From positions 9,235-73,234 of the forward strand of contig NW_004798504.1 of NCBI RefSeq assembly GCF_000002075.1: a stretch of DNA of 64,000 nucleotides, read 5' to 3'. Positions 25,265 to 36,330 of this stretch are shown here, in pieces; the stretch's first letter is position 1, and the number at the start of each line of letters is the position of its first letter. Below the pieces are notes generated by a model. It was given only the letters and a program-made list of their open reading frames with translations. It was not told where the DNA came from and searched no databases. Made by a program: the position numbers and the translations under genes. Origin of the DNA: Aplysia californica (Eukaryota; Mollusca; Gastropoda; Aplysiida; Aplysiidae).

Positions 25265-25366
25265 TCTGAGCTCTTCCAAGACGACTTGTACCCGGACACT
25301 GCCTCTGACGTGCCGTCCATATCAGCCGATGACTTCTTTGACGGGAAGAACGCCAAGCCCCTACTG
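25265..25366 (+). CDS. CORO1: Coronin, coding exon 8
   Basis: Thirty-four codons, SELFQDDLYPDTASDVPSIS then ADDFFDGKNAKPLL. S-LFQDDLYPDT is nearly invariant in the family. The acceptor is TTTGTGTAG|TCT and the donor CTG|GTCAGT, phase 0. Confidence 0.95.
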
Positions 25367-25425
25367 GTCAGTACAGTGCCCAGTGTGTCTCATCATTGTC
25401 CTTTTCTTTGATTTTGTTTGGGGAT

Positions 25426-25600
25426 AATTGTGATTAGCGGATGTTGTGGTGTAGTTTGCTCTCTCTTTGGTATCTAACATCAGTCGTCCTTATCTCTTCC
25501 TTCTTTTCTTTGTATGTTACTCTCTGGTAACACATCTAATCTTTGACACTTTAATAAGCTATTTTTGTTGAAAGTTCTGTAAAACTCTTATTAGAGCTTA
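25426..25600 (+). repeat. SINE family B copy
   Basis: A diverged copy from ATTAGCGGATGTTGTGGTG to GTTCTGTAAAACTCTTATTA, 60 bp after exon 8. Confidence 0.7.
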
Positions 25601-26165
25601 ACTCTTTGAGGATACTGTTTTGTTGATAAACCATCTCATATTCTACTCCTCTAGATAATATAGTGTACCAATGAAGCATTATGTGGCTGCGGACGAATCA
25701 TAATTTTAAAAAAAGTACCCCCCCCCCACCAAAAAAAACCCAACCTGTACCATGGGAGATATATGGGTTACAATGGCATAATATACAATACATCTGTAAC
25801 AAAATTCGAAGGTTACATTTATGTCATATAACATGATGCAGTATAGCACCAATATGGGTAGAATGACGAAATGTGCCGTTACTGTACACCGCCACCTGTG
25901 CTTGGGCCGCTGGGAAACTGAGGAAAATAGGACATGGTTCCCTTCCAAGGCTTACAACGCTTTGTCTTACAATTTTTTTGTTACTAGTGCTGTGACTTAC
26001 CATTTGACTAGGACAGAATATCAATGGGTTCCTAGTGTTTTTCTTTCAATGCAAAAGGGATATCTTGAGGCAGGTGGCGGAAGAATTCTTAACTCTTAGC
26101 AAACGGCGAGTCAGAACAGCCGGGGCACAGCATCGCTCTGTTGTTTTTGTTTAGTTCTAATAGAA

Positions 26166-26332
26166 GTTTTACGGCGCTCGCTACTGCATAAGGTCATATG
26201 AGCACCAGAAGATTAGAGGTGTTACAAGAGAGTAACAAACATAAAAAAGAAGAAGGGGAGAAAAGGACGATAGATGTTTCATAGGAAAGAAGAAGCAAAC
26301 CACACCAGAGCACCCGCCAACCACCCACGTTG
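26166..26332 (-). repeat. SINE family B copy with family A tail
   Basis: On the minus strand it runs from CGTGGGTGGTTGGCGGGTGC to GCAGTAGCGAGCGCCGTAAA. It carries the undecayed tail of family A (CATATGACCTTATGCAGT), which shows that A and B end in the same 3' sequence. Confidence 0.8.
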
Positions 26333-26651
26333 TTTAGTCATAACAAAAATCATCAAAACCCCAGCATATTCATCTTGTCTATAATAAAAGTGTGTGTTTA
26401 TTGCGAAGATTATTTTCTTCTCGGTTTGGTGTTTAGTTTATGCAAATATGTCAATTAGACGCAGGGTTATGAAAAAGTTTGTGATGCTGAAAAGTTGGAT
26501 GACAAAATTGGCTCCATAGTCTGAATAGCCTTCTGTATACTAAGAATTAACATTTTTGTTTCTCACAACTGGGAAGTGTTTCGGTGTTTAGGAATGAATG
26601 TTAGAGTGGGGAATTTTTATATCTTTGTCTTTTGTTCCGTGGTCACTCCAG

Positions 26652-26795
26652 GTTTCGCTGAAGGGAGGATTTGCGTCCAGCAAAAAGGAAATACTGAAGG
26701 TGCAGCGGCGATCCAACATCTTGGACAAGATGCCGGCCAAAGCACAGCAGCAGTCCAACAACGCTGAAGCTGCCGCCGCCCCCGCTCTGCCTCCT
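26652..26795 (+). CDS. CORO1: Coronin, coding exon 9 (linker)
   Basis: Forty-eight codons: VSLKGGFASSKKEILKVQRR, SNILDKMPAKAQQQSNNAEA and AAAPALPP. The first part matches the family's ISL--GY-P-K-R-LKV---N-L, and the rest is the variable, low-complexity linker before the coiled coil. The acceptor is GTCACTCCAG|GTT and the donor CCT|GTAAGT, phase 0. Because it ends in phase 0, either downstream terminal exon can be joined in frame. Confidence 0.95.
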
Positions 26796-26940
26796 GTAAG
26801 TCACCACTGTTGTGTGCTGGGTCGTGGACCGCCATTGTTCAGGCTGGGGTGGGCACGGTGATTGTATTGGTCTTTTTTGTGGGTCCTCAGTACTTGAAAT
26901 ACCCATTTTTACCCCGCTCCCATCTTCTCTCTTCGTGCAT

Positions 26941-27178
26941 CAATGGTGTGGGGATTGGGTCTTTGCCCTTGCAATCAAAAGACATGACTTCGAGAAGACA
27001 TGGAGTTCGATTTGTGCTTGGGAAGGTGGTTTTTAAAAATTTTAATGGCATACCACCATCTATCTGCTGGAATATTTTGTTCCACTAAGCCGAGGCTGGG
27101 TCTGACAGTCAGGTTTGAAGAAGCCAGACTCTAAAGCCATTGATCTAAATTGTGTTGATGGGAGTGTAAAACACAAGA
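26941..27178 (+). repeat. SINE family D copy (tRNA-derived)
   Basis: The 5' part has GGTCTTTGCCCTTGCAATCA and the B-box-like GGAGTTCGATTTGTG. The 3' part has TATCTGCTGGAATATTTTG and ends CTAAATTGTGTTGATGGGAG. The same order is present at 43875-44110, and the end alone at 45470-45555. Confidence 0.7.
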
Positions 27179-27179
27179 C

Positions 27180-30040
27180 TTGCTGTAATTTGAAAAAGAA
27201 TACTTTGCTGTGTAAATTTCATGTCTGTGGGGTTGAACTTTAGTAAAAAAAATAGACTCAGGTGTTAAATGGATGAGTTGATGGTGTTATTATGTGCCTG
27301 AGAAATGAGGACAATATAATGAAGCCATGAACTATTTTTGGCATCTGACAATTTCCAACTGGTAGAGTGGTGGGATGTTGACATGACATGCACAATTCTT
27401 GGCATGCATATTCTGTCATCTGTAGTTGTTTTTTGTTTTTTCTTCTTCTCTTGACTTGATGCACCTGTCAGGATTTTCAGGCTAAGTGGGAGTGCCTCTC
27501 TTTTTTAAAGAGATTTTAGATTTGGGTTTGGCTCCGGGTCCAAAATGATTGAATGTTTCAGAAAAGATGCAATACTCTAGATTAATTTTTAGGTCCTGGT
27601 ATTCTGATAATCCATTCTCAATCCTTAATGACCTGCTTGATGAAGATATTTTAAGGTCCACCCGATGAAATAGATTTGTAAGCTATAGAACAAAATCTAG
27701 TATGGCATCCTTATTTCACTGTCCTCTGGTTGAGATAAATCAGGTCTAATATTTTCTTAAAATGGAGTGACCTCGAGTTGGGATCCATATTTGTCTCTGT
27801 TCACATTTGGGTGATCAGAAAATGATAAAACTTGACTTGGCCTTTAACTCAGGTTTTGTGCTATTTGAGGTGTTTTTGACAAATTATTACTAGGAGCAAG
27901 TGTGGCGACAACTTATAATTTATGATTTTGAGAAACAAAAATTTAACCTTATAACTTACTGCTTCGAATAATCAACAAATAATCAGTGGTCCGTTTGATG
28001 GAATGCAAAATTGAACTTAAAGGGGTTATTTTGTTCTCAATTTTGTTTAGGACTTTCAAAGACCTATGTTTTGGAAATTCTGATATAGAAAATTCACTAT
28101 CTTGATTGGTTTTTGTATGGGATAAATGAATGAGATGCTTTGACCTTTTCTAAGTCCAGCTTTCCCTTAACAACAACCCTGTCTCTTTTATTTCTTTCTT
28201 TTCACCGCGGTTGAGAATGGAAAGATTTCGTTTTTAAAAAAAAATTTCTCACTTATTTTAGTAATTTTTTGCTTGTTTGGCTCGAGTATTTATAATTTCT
28301 TTGACTCATTTTGATTTTGTTCTGTTTTCTGTTTTTAGCTCATCTCTTTCTGATTTGGCCGGCAAATTTAATGTCTTGGTTAAAAAGATTGCGAGGTGTA
28401 AAAATGGTCTTGTGAAAAAATATTAGCACTGTGAATTTTAGTACACCAGGAAGCTATTTGTTGAATGTACCTACGGTTTACAGATTGAACAGTTTATTTG
28501 TTTTCATCATGAACTTCTTACTGTTTACTAAATTATTGTGTTCTCTCTTGTTCGTATCTTTCTTTATGCTTCATTATATGTGTCTTTGTTTATTTGAGTT
28601 GTTGGGCTTGTTTTTATTATCCATCGTTTTAGACTTGACAGATGCAATCTTGATCTATTTTCACATACTTCAGAAGTGAAGTGATCTGTTCAAGAAGTAA
28701 AGAGGTGGTCAGTCTTCAAATTGAAATAAAAATTTAAAAAAAAAAAAAAAATCCAAAACAAACTTGCCTTTTCTTTCAAATGATCAGTAAATTGTGTAAG
28801 GAGGGGATCATATTCTTATGATGCAAGAAAAGGTTTTGTATAAGATTTTGGTAGCAAGGTTTATATGGATTGTTCCTAGGGTTGATAATATTTCTTTATT
28901 TCTGTTTGTGAAAGTCCAGTCGATGCCAGCGCCATGAAAATCTTTAGACATGGTTTACAAGGAGTTGATTTACAATGGCCATTTATATTAATCTGTTATT
29001 CTTTTCCACTAGCTTTCTTTCAGAATGTGAGAAAAGCTGTTTATGGAAAAGGGGTCGTCCTGTCTCCCCTTAGTAACCCCGTAGGATATACTGTTGCTGT
29101 TGCAAAAACTATCAGTTACTTTGTTTTCTGAACTCGTCGCTTAAAGCAGGGTCAGGAGAAGTTGTTTATTTTGCACCAGCAACTATATTCTCCTGTTCCA
29201 TGAATAGATTCTGTTAATTGTTTGATAAAATGACTATTCACAACGTTGGTTTAGGTTGTAATTTATCTTTGGCTTTTCTTTGGTTGTGGATCACTTTTTT
29301 TTTTTCCAAGCAAAAATGCCAGAGTAGACTGAGATTCTGGGTGAACTGTACTTACACCTTCGGCTTTTTCCAAATTTTTTCTCCCAAACTTGTTCTTCTA
29401 GCTGATTAATGTTTCCTGAGTTCTGAACTGCGAAGAAAAAAACTGATAAGGGAAAGTGCATCATGTATGTTGTTATGCTCATTTATTCATCTTCATATTT
29501 TTGTGTTTGCCTTCTTTGGACAAAAATGTATAGAAATACAATATTTCCCCTCCCTTTTTATATGAGTGTGCCAGTGTTACAGTTTATAGTAGAGTTTAAG
29601 GAAGTCAAACAGATGATAGTTTCATCATACCCAAAGAAATCCTGCCAAATACTCCAATCAGAAAGACGATCGGGCAAGTAAGAAGGAAACTCAAGCAAAA
29701 TCAGAGCTATCGCATTAGTTGCCTATCGGTGTGGACTTCCGGAACACAAGACAATTTAGTACTCAGCCAATAGTGTTTATACTCGACTCATGCTGGGTGT
29801 TTTGATTACCCTTAAGCTGCAAATACCACAATACAGGAAATAAAAGGTAGAATCGACTGTTGAAAAGTGTGTACTGAGCTCTCCAGAAATGAAAAATTGT
29901 ATAGTCTCCTCAGTTGGGTATATTGTATACAAGTATCTCACAGCAAAGAAGCTGCACTACAGGTTACCCCCCTCCTCCCCCCAACTCGGTGCCGGACTCC
30001 CCGCCTCACACCTCATCATTCCCTGTATGTGTCATGTTCC
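27180..30040 (+). other. Coronin intron before the first terminal exon
   Basis: AT-rich with poly-A/T runs (for example 28736-28751). I recognise no exon or complete element; open frames are short and hydrophobic by base composition. Confidence 0.6.
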
Positions 30041-30048
30041 AAACACAG

Positions 30049-30186
30049 GGCTTTGATCCTCAAGGCATTTTGGACGACATGCGCAAATTGAAGCTGATCG
30101 TCAAGGCGCACGAACGGCGGATTAAAACTCTCGAGGAGAGGCTCTCGCAATACGAGAGTGAAGAGGAGACCGTGGAAGATGCATAA
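30049..30186 (+). CDS. CORO1: Coronin, alternative last exon A (coiled coil)
   Basis: Forty-five codons and a TAA: GFDPQGILDDMRKLKLIVKA, HERRIKTLEERLSQYESEEE, TVEDA. Hydrophobic or core residues fall at 7, 11, 14, 18, 21, 25, 28, 32 and 35 of the exon, a perfect 3-4 heptad spacing. RIKTLE fits the R-h-x-x-h-E trimerisation motif of coronin coiled coils. The acceptor is CCAAACACAG|GGC, phase 0 with exon 9, predicting a 477-residue protein. There is no convincing donor before the stop, so it is a terminal exon rather than an internal one. A second exon with the same design lies 6 kb downstream. Confidence 0.93.
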   Translation, partial: GFDPQGILDDMRKLKLIVKAHERRIKTLEERLSQYESEEETVEDA

Positions 30187-30888
30187 ATACTCCCCCGGGG
30201 ATGTCCTTCTTTCAGAATGGTTCTTACCTCTCTTTTACTTTTGCGTTTTGTGTTCACTTTAATTATTGTTTTTTTCAATCTTCGTTTCTTCTTTGTTCTC
30301 CAATCCTGACTTCTGGAGTTTGCTTTTTAGTTTTATTATATCCTTTTTTCTTGTTGTGGGCCCCTGTAGTGCTCTAGTGTGTCCTTGTCTGCACTGGCAT
30401 TGTGAGAAACACTAACAACTTGGAGGTGGAATGAAGAATGTAAGCAAGATCTTATGGGATGCAATGATTAAAAGATGGCTGGAAAAATTTGTATTTATTT
30501 AATTTAATGTTTATTCAGGAGACACAAGTTTACTGTGCTCATTTTCTTCATTTTCCTGTAATTTTTGTTTCTGTTTATATATCCTATTTATACTCCTTAA
30601 TTTTCACAAAAATCCATTCTTTTTTATTTAACTTAAAAAAATTCTTGGTACTTTGAGAAATGGAACTTGAAATTGAATGATTGAGATTAAAATCACAAGT
30701 GAATATAGGTCTTGAGAGTAACAGAAGACTTTGAAGAATTGAAGTTGGAATACGTTGATTGAAAGCACACTTCTCTGTATGATCATCGGTCTGTACTCCT
30801 GTGGCTTACTGGTCTTTGTACACTGATGGGGGGAGCAGGATCGGGTGGAGAGTTCTATACTCCAGAGCTGTGGTTTGTGTAGTGTGTC

Positions 30889-30962
<74 letters not shown>

Positions 30963-31120
30963 ACTCTTTGCCTCTTTATGTGACTCTTTGCCACTCTATG
31001 TGTGTGTCACCATGTGTGTCTGTATGTTTTATATCATATGTATATCTGTGTGTGTGTGTGTCACACGTTGTGTTTTTGTGTATCACCTTGTGTGGGTGTG
31101 TCTGTGTGTTTGTGTCACCT

Positions 31121-31149
<29 letters not shown>
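30889..31149. repeat. (TG)n microsatellite cluster
   Basis: A pure TG run at 30889-30961, followed by shorter TG runs near 31046 and 31117 within a TG-rich stretch. Cys-Val frames here are artefacts. Confidence 0.95.
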
Positions 31150-31151
<2 letters not shown>

Positions 31152-31399
31152 TTGTATGGGGTTCTGTATTAATGTAGTTTACGGTAACTCAACTCTCGGT
31201 GTTTGTTGCTCCATCCCTGCAGTTACTCTAGTGCGACTCAATACACTTGCTGTGGGAACCACCATCATACTCTAGCCAAATCCTGTTATGTGTAGTGGTG
31301 TTTGTAAACTTAACAACCCCCCCTCCACCCCACTCCACACCCACAAGGCGTCATGTTCTTACCGTAGCCATGTGTAGTAGACCTGTTCACTGTACTACT

Positions 31400-31405
31400 A
31401 ATAAA
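31400..31405 (+). terminator. Candidate poly(A) signal for coronin isoform A
   Basis: Canonical AATAAA 1.2 kb past the exon A stop, with GT-rich sequence downstream. Confidence 0.4.
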
Positions 31406-31494
31406 GCCGTAGTGCCAGCGTAGCTGTTTGTCGGTACCAGCATACTTTTGCACTTTCTCCCTGTAGATGGATCTCCTCAGGGCTGCTTCATAAG

Positions 31495-31782
31495 GCTTGG
31501 GTGGTTTGTTTCGCAGCCGTTTGTGCCTGGATTTGATCTCCCGCTGGACCCAAGATGGTTTTTAGTTTTGACCTGCGCTGGTTCCCTGTCGTGGGTGGTT
31601 ATCGGGCATCATTTCGTCAGGAGGTCCTACTTCTTTCCTTTCCTTCTTCCGGGTGGTTGAAGGGCACTATTGGTAGAACCTTAGTCTTTATTTTCCTTCT
31701 GTTGTTTCTGTCTATCTTACTTTTTCCCAGCACTAAATAACCATTATTGTGTCGATGTGCTTCTCTTTACTCAAACAAACTG
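31495..31782 (+). repeat. SINE family C copy with possible tRNA-like head
   Basis: The upstream part has CGCAGCCGTTTGTGCCTGG and GGATTTGATCTCCCG (B-box-like). It then enters family C at GGTTGAAGGGCACTATTGG and ends CTTCTCTTTACTCAAACAAA. Head and body may be one long SINE or two abutting ones. Confidence 0.5.
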
Positions 31783-32639
31783 TCCTTGTTTCTGTCTGTC
31801 TGTCTGTCTGTCGGTCTTGGCTTCACTCTGTCCTTAATGTCGGTTATTGTGTTGATGTTCTATTTACTCTCTTTCAATCTCAAGTAAGTGTTTGTCCATT
31901 TGAAGTCCGTTGATTTGTTTGTGGGGTCAGTTTGTTTTTTAGATACAACAGGTTCTTTCAGTTTGGGACCTTTGTTTCCACTCTTTTTAACTACAACTTG
32001 TTTTGCACTCAGTTTGGGCATATCAAGCTTCTACACTTCACACCCATATCAACACATTTGTTTATTTTTCATTTTGTTACGGGCAACTTCAGTCTACTCT
32101 TCTACATACAGTCATTTCTTTCCGTATTCCTTCACTTCAGCTTTTTTGTGTTTTATATTTCCCTTCTTTTTCTCTTATCAGTTTTTTCTTCTTTATTAAA
32201 ATATTTTTTTTTCTTAAACTCCCCCCCCCCCCCCGCCCTCGGCTCATTTTATCTTTAATATATATTTATTTTATATCTCCATGAAGTTGAATTGGCTCTT
32301 TCAATGGGCTTTTGATATTTCACCTTTGGCTTAAGTCCTCACATGTTACTTCCTGTCAGTATGTATTTGTGTATGTATTTGTATCTCTGGTTCATTCTTG
32401 CTACAGATTATTTTGCCAGTCGCAAGGGGCTGTTGATTGACCAAATGAGGGCCAGCCCACGCCATTTCAGCGTTCTAGTTTGGTCTAAGTCTGAATTTAT
32501 TTCTCTCCCTTACCAGGCATGTTTTACGCCTCTTCCAGCCCAGTGTCTCTATGTTCCGAGTACTTCTTCTAGTGACTTAAGCCATGTCTAGTAGGGTCTT
32601 TCTTGTCACTTTGTTACATTTTTGAAAATGGCAGATGGC

Positions 32640-32790
32640 ACAGGGTCTTTCCTATCAAACATCTATCGTCCTGATCTCATTTTCTTCTTTTTTGTGTTTG
32701 TATCTCTCTTGTAACACCTCTCATCTTCGGCTCTAATATGACTTTATTGTGTTGCAAGTGCCGTAAAACTCTTACTAAAACTAAACTAAG
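32640..32790 (+). repeat. SINE family B copy
   Basis: Runs from TCTTTCCTATCAAACATCTA to GCCGTAAAACTCTTACTAAA, with a clean (ACTAAA)-type end. Confidence 0.8.
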
Positions 32791-32942
32791 GGTCTCTGTG
32801 TTTGAGTAGTCCTGGTGGTGCTTTTACAAGGTACAACTTCAGTTCAGTCTTGTACCTGTACATTAATAGTATAATAGACTATAGTTGTCATTGGTCGTAG
32901 AACATCTTTAGCAGGTCGCTTGGGTGTTTGGGTGGCGGTAGT

Positions 32943-33066
32943 TGGAGGGTGCCACTGGTAGGTCCTACTTTTCTTTCCCTCCATTCTTTCTGTCTATCTG
33001 TCTTGCTTTTTCCCCTGCTCTAAATGACCATTATTAGCTTGATGTACTTCTCTTTACTCAAACTCA
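32943..33066 (+). repeat. SINE family C copy
   Basis: Starts GGAGGGTGCCACTGGTAGGT and ends CTTCTCTTTACTCAAACTCA. Confidence 0.75.
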
Positions 33067-33075
33067 AAATGTGAT

Positions 33076-33185
33076 TGGATGGGTGCCTTTGGCAGGTCCT
33101 CCTTTTCTTTGCGTCAGTACTTCTGTTATTCTGTCTTGCCTGAATTCTGTCAATGTTTTTCTTTGTACTGTACTCAAACTAACAA
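33076..33185 (+). repeat. SINE family C copy, adjacent
   Basis: Starts GGATGGGTGCCTTTGGCAGG ten bases after the previous copy and ends TACTGTACTCAAACTAAC; more diverged. Confidence 0.6.
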
Positions 33186-33324
33186 GGTTCTTTCTTTTCA
33201 GCACCTATTGTCTAGTCTGCTCCTAGTTTTCTATTATGATTAGATTTCTTCGACAATTGCTACTTCGGTGATTTGTATGCCAGCAGTTTATTAGTTAATT
33301 TGAGTTATAGAAAAGAAGCATTCG

Positions 33325-33600
33325 TATGTGGCTGGTAGGCACCACTGGCAGGACTGACATTATTTGCTTTTTGCCTGATGTGAGGGACTTTATATAGAAG
33401 TAGTCTTGATACAAAATGTATTTGATGATGTAATCATAAATTTTGAGCCCCAGCGCTTGTGTTTCCACGGGGTCAGAAAGGGTCAGGATTTTTTCATTGC
33501 CAGTTGCCTTTTCTGTTTCTGTCATTTCCCACTGTCTTTCTTGCTTCTTCTTGCGGTACATGACTGTTGTTGTGGCAGGGTACTTCTCTTTACTTAGACA
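33325..33600 (+). repeat. SINE family C copy, interrupted
   Basis: The start GTGGCTGGTAGGCACCACTG and the end TACTTCTCTTTACTTAGACA belong to family C, but about 100 bp of unrelated sequence separates the halves. Confidence 0.5.
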
Positions 33601-36168
33601 AAGGAACGGAAACTAAGAAAGGAAGCGTCTCATTTGAAGACTGGCATTGGCATGCATGATCAAGGAAGCTCAGCCTGTTTTTGCTACCTTGATGCTGGAG
33701 GAAGTAATGCTTTGCTTGTTTGTTTGGAGCTGGGCTAGGAAGCTGGTTATCTGATAGAGCAAAGTGCTGTGTGTAGGACCTTACCTTCTACACGTGAACT
33801 GTGCTTGAGAGATGGTTTCTTCGGGTGGTCAACATCCTTTTTTGTGTGTAGGGTGCTGCTTTAGAACTGTGTCAATCACCATCATGGGCAGGTGGGGGGG
33901 GGGGGTTATCAGTAAGGCTCTTTGTTCTTGAACACAGATGTGAGCTTCATCCTAAAGTGGGCTAGACATTTTCTCAATTATGTCTGTTTGGCTGGTGGGA
34001 TGCTGAATCCCTCTCAGACGGGTAAAGGATCTAAATTCTGATTATGGTTTGTAAAACATTATGCAGTTGCGAGCGCCGTAAAAACCTTACTAAAACTAAA
34101 CTAAAACATTTAAAGTCGTAATCATACTTTACTTTGATTGATTGCTTGAGACAACCTGTCGTGTCCAACAAGACTCAGAATGTGACGTCTCAGCTTGTTG
34201 CTCTGAGACTGTAAACTGGTTCACATGATCCTATTCTCTTGGTGAAATGGAGTACATTGTTTATGATCTAATAAGATAGTTTCATGATTCCCAGAAGTAA
34301 TAAAGGTTTTCTATTTCTGTTCTTAATAAGACTACTATTTTAATTTGTTTCAGTTTTGATAATATTATTGACCAACAAAGCTTTGAGACAATCATTCAAC
34401 TCCATGTGATCAAAATTTTAAAAAGAAAAAGTTTCTAAAGTCTTTCACCTATTAACATGAAATTATGGTTTCTTGTTAAGGTGTGTCATGTTAACATCTT
34501 CTGACAAGTAACGGCATTGGCTTGGAGATAAAGGACGAAAGAGTAACTGGTGATAAGAGACTTTTGATCTTTTTTTATAACTACTCTTTTGTCATACTTC
34601 TCTCGGGCTAGCATGGTCCAATGCTGCCTTTGGTGTTACTTATATGCAAAAAATGCACTGTTTCCTTTTTCTCATGGCTAACATTAACGTTTGCGATTTG
34701 TATCTTGCCATGATTTGATCTTATTCTAATTGCATTTAATTTCAATTGTGAAAGGGTGCTTTGTTAATCTCATTCGTGGCGCATTTTGATGTCTCAGCAG
34801 TTGACTTTTAAATTGATACAAAATCTAAAGGATATACTGGCAGTATACTATTTTGTGGGGAATCGTTCTCATACAGAGGTATTCTACAGTTGGGAGTTTT
34901 ATTTGAAAGAAAGCTTGACAGGTTTTCATTCGTTTGCTTTTTGATGGGGTTTTTATGAATGTTTTTTTTTAGAGATTGTCCTTCTTTGTTCTCTTTTCCT
35001 AATGTAGAAAAATCAATGAGTGGTCACTCTGTTCCTTCTTACAAAATAAAGAAAGTGCAGGGTTTTAGTTGAAATAGTATAGGCCTATTATTGTGTCCTG
35101 GGTTCTTTGTCTCTTTCTGGCATTAAAGAAACAATCACTGCTGGGTACTTTTTCTTGCCTTGTAACCCAAAATTGGGACTTTTATTTCAGATAACATAAC
35201 AGTTGTAAATTAATTTGATTTCTAAGATATTTGAAAACTACTCTTTAGGACTCTCACTGTTATTATAATGAGGCATTTTTTTCGTTGAAATGATTTTATT
35301 TCGTGCTTTTTGATAATTATGTGTGATGGATGTTGAAAACAGTACTTAAAAGAATTCACCCACGTATCAATCAGAATTTTTACTTGTGGGTCTTTATTGT
35401 TCTTGCTTCTGCAGGAAAAATGAGTAGCTCCAATACTTTTTACTTGTCCTATAATGCAAGGTGTAAGGGATTTAATCAATCGATAGTCTTGTATGATAAG
35501 GAAGCAGCATCATGTGAAAGAAAATGTTGCTCTGTCTGACTTTGTAAGTAAAGTAAATCATTGCATGTGCTGCTACATACTCAGCATGTTGCTCGGAATA
35601 GTAGATTGGTGGTTGCTGATGACTCATACCATGTGACCTTTACCGTATGGGTGTCCCGGCTGTTGTGACCGCTACCATTCATCATGTTACTGACACTGCC
35701 TGCACGACAGCTGTAGCGGGATGCGTGCGCGACCCCCACCCCCCTCCCAAATATATTCCCGATCCTTGGTTTCTGATGTTGTGACAGTTTCTAATTGGCA
35801 CAATTGATTTTCTTGCTGTAATGACTCCCGCAGTGTAAATCAAGCGTAACAGATTACAAGACTTATGTTTTTCTTTAGAAAAGGCAGTAGTTTGTTGAAA
35901 TAATCCTTGTGATAAAATAGTTTAATCGGCTTTCAAGTTTTGCCATGTTGTTTTAAAGAGTATTGTCCAGGTTTGTTAATTTAATTTCCTAATAAAAGAT
36001 TCATCTAATGAAGAGGAATATGTGTAAATAAAATAACAGTACAGCCTTAAAGTGCATTTTGCTTCTTTTTTCTTTTTGAATTAAAAACTCAGAAGTTCTT
36101 AAAAAGAGAGAGCAATTAACAGTAGGCTCAGTTCTTATCTTATTTATTCTTTTTTTCATTGACAACAG
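33601..36168 (+). other. Coronin intron before the second terminal exon
   Basis: Noncoding, with a fragment of the shared SINE tail at about 34066-34110 (GCAGTTGCGAGCGCCGTAAA) and a poly-G run near 33895. No further exon is recognised. Confidence 0.6.
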
Positions 36169-36330
36169 CAATCCGGCAAAGTGGATGGGGTGGATGTGAA
36201 AGAGTTGATGAAAGAAGTGACTGAGCTCAAGGAAAAAGTCAACGCCCAGGACAAGCGCATCGGGGAGCTGGAGACGCGCCTGGCAGCTTTGGAGACGAGC
36301 AACAACACGGACGAGGAGGAGGTGGCGTAG
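36169..36330 (+). CDS. CORO1: Coronin, alternative last exon B (coiled coil)
   Basis: Fifty-three codons and a TAG: QSGKVDGVDVKELMKEVTEL, KEKVNAQDKRIGELETRLAA, LETSNNTDEEEVA. Heptad core positions 13, 17, 20, 24, 27, 31, 34, 38 and 41 are regular, and RIGELE is the trimerisation motif, so this is a second coronin coiled coil. The acceptor is TTTTTCATTGACAACAG|CAA, phase 0 with exon 9, predicting a 485-residue protein. By eye it shares about 11 of 26 core residues with exon A, so the duplication is old and both copies look functional. It is followed by an acidic tail EEEVA. A separate downstream gene is unlikely: there is no start codon context and the exon begins at an acceptor. Confidence 0.9.
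   Translation, partial: QSGKVDGVDVKELMKEVTELKEKVNAQDKRIGELETRLAALETSNNTDEEEVA

Larger units (their letters stand above)
30187..31425 (+). other. Probable 3' UTR of the short coronin isoform
   Basis: AT-rich noncoding DNA follows the stop at 30184-30186 and reaches an AATAAA at 31400-31405 with a GT-rich stretch just after. It includes a TG microsatellite. The end is inferred from the hexamer only. Confidence 0.4.
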
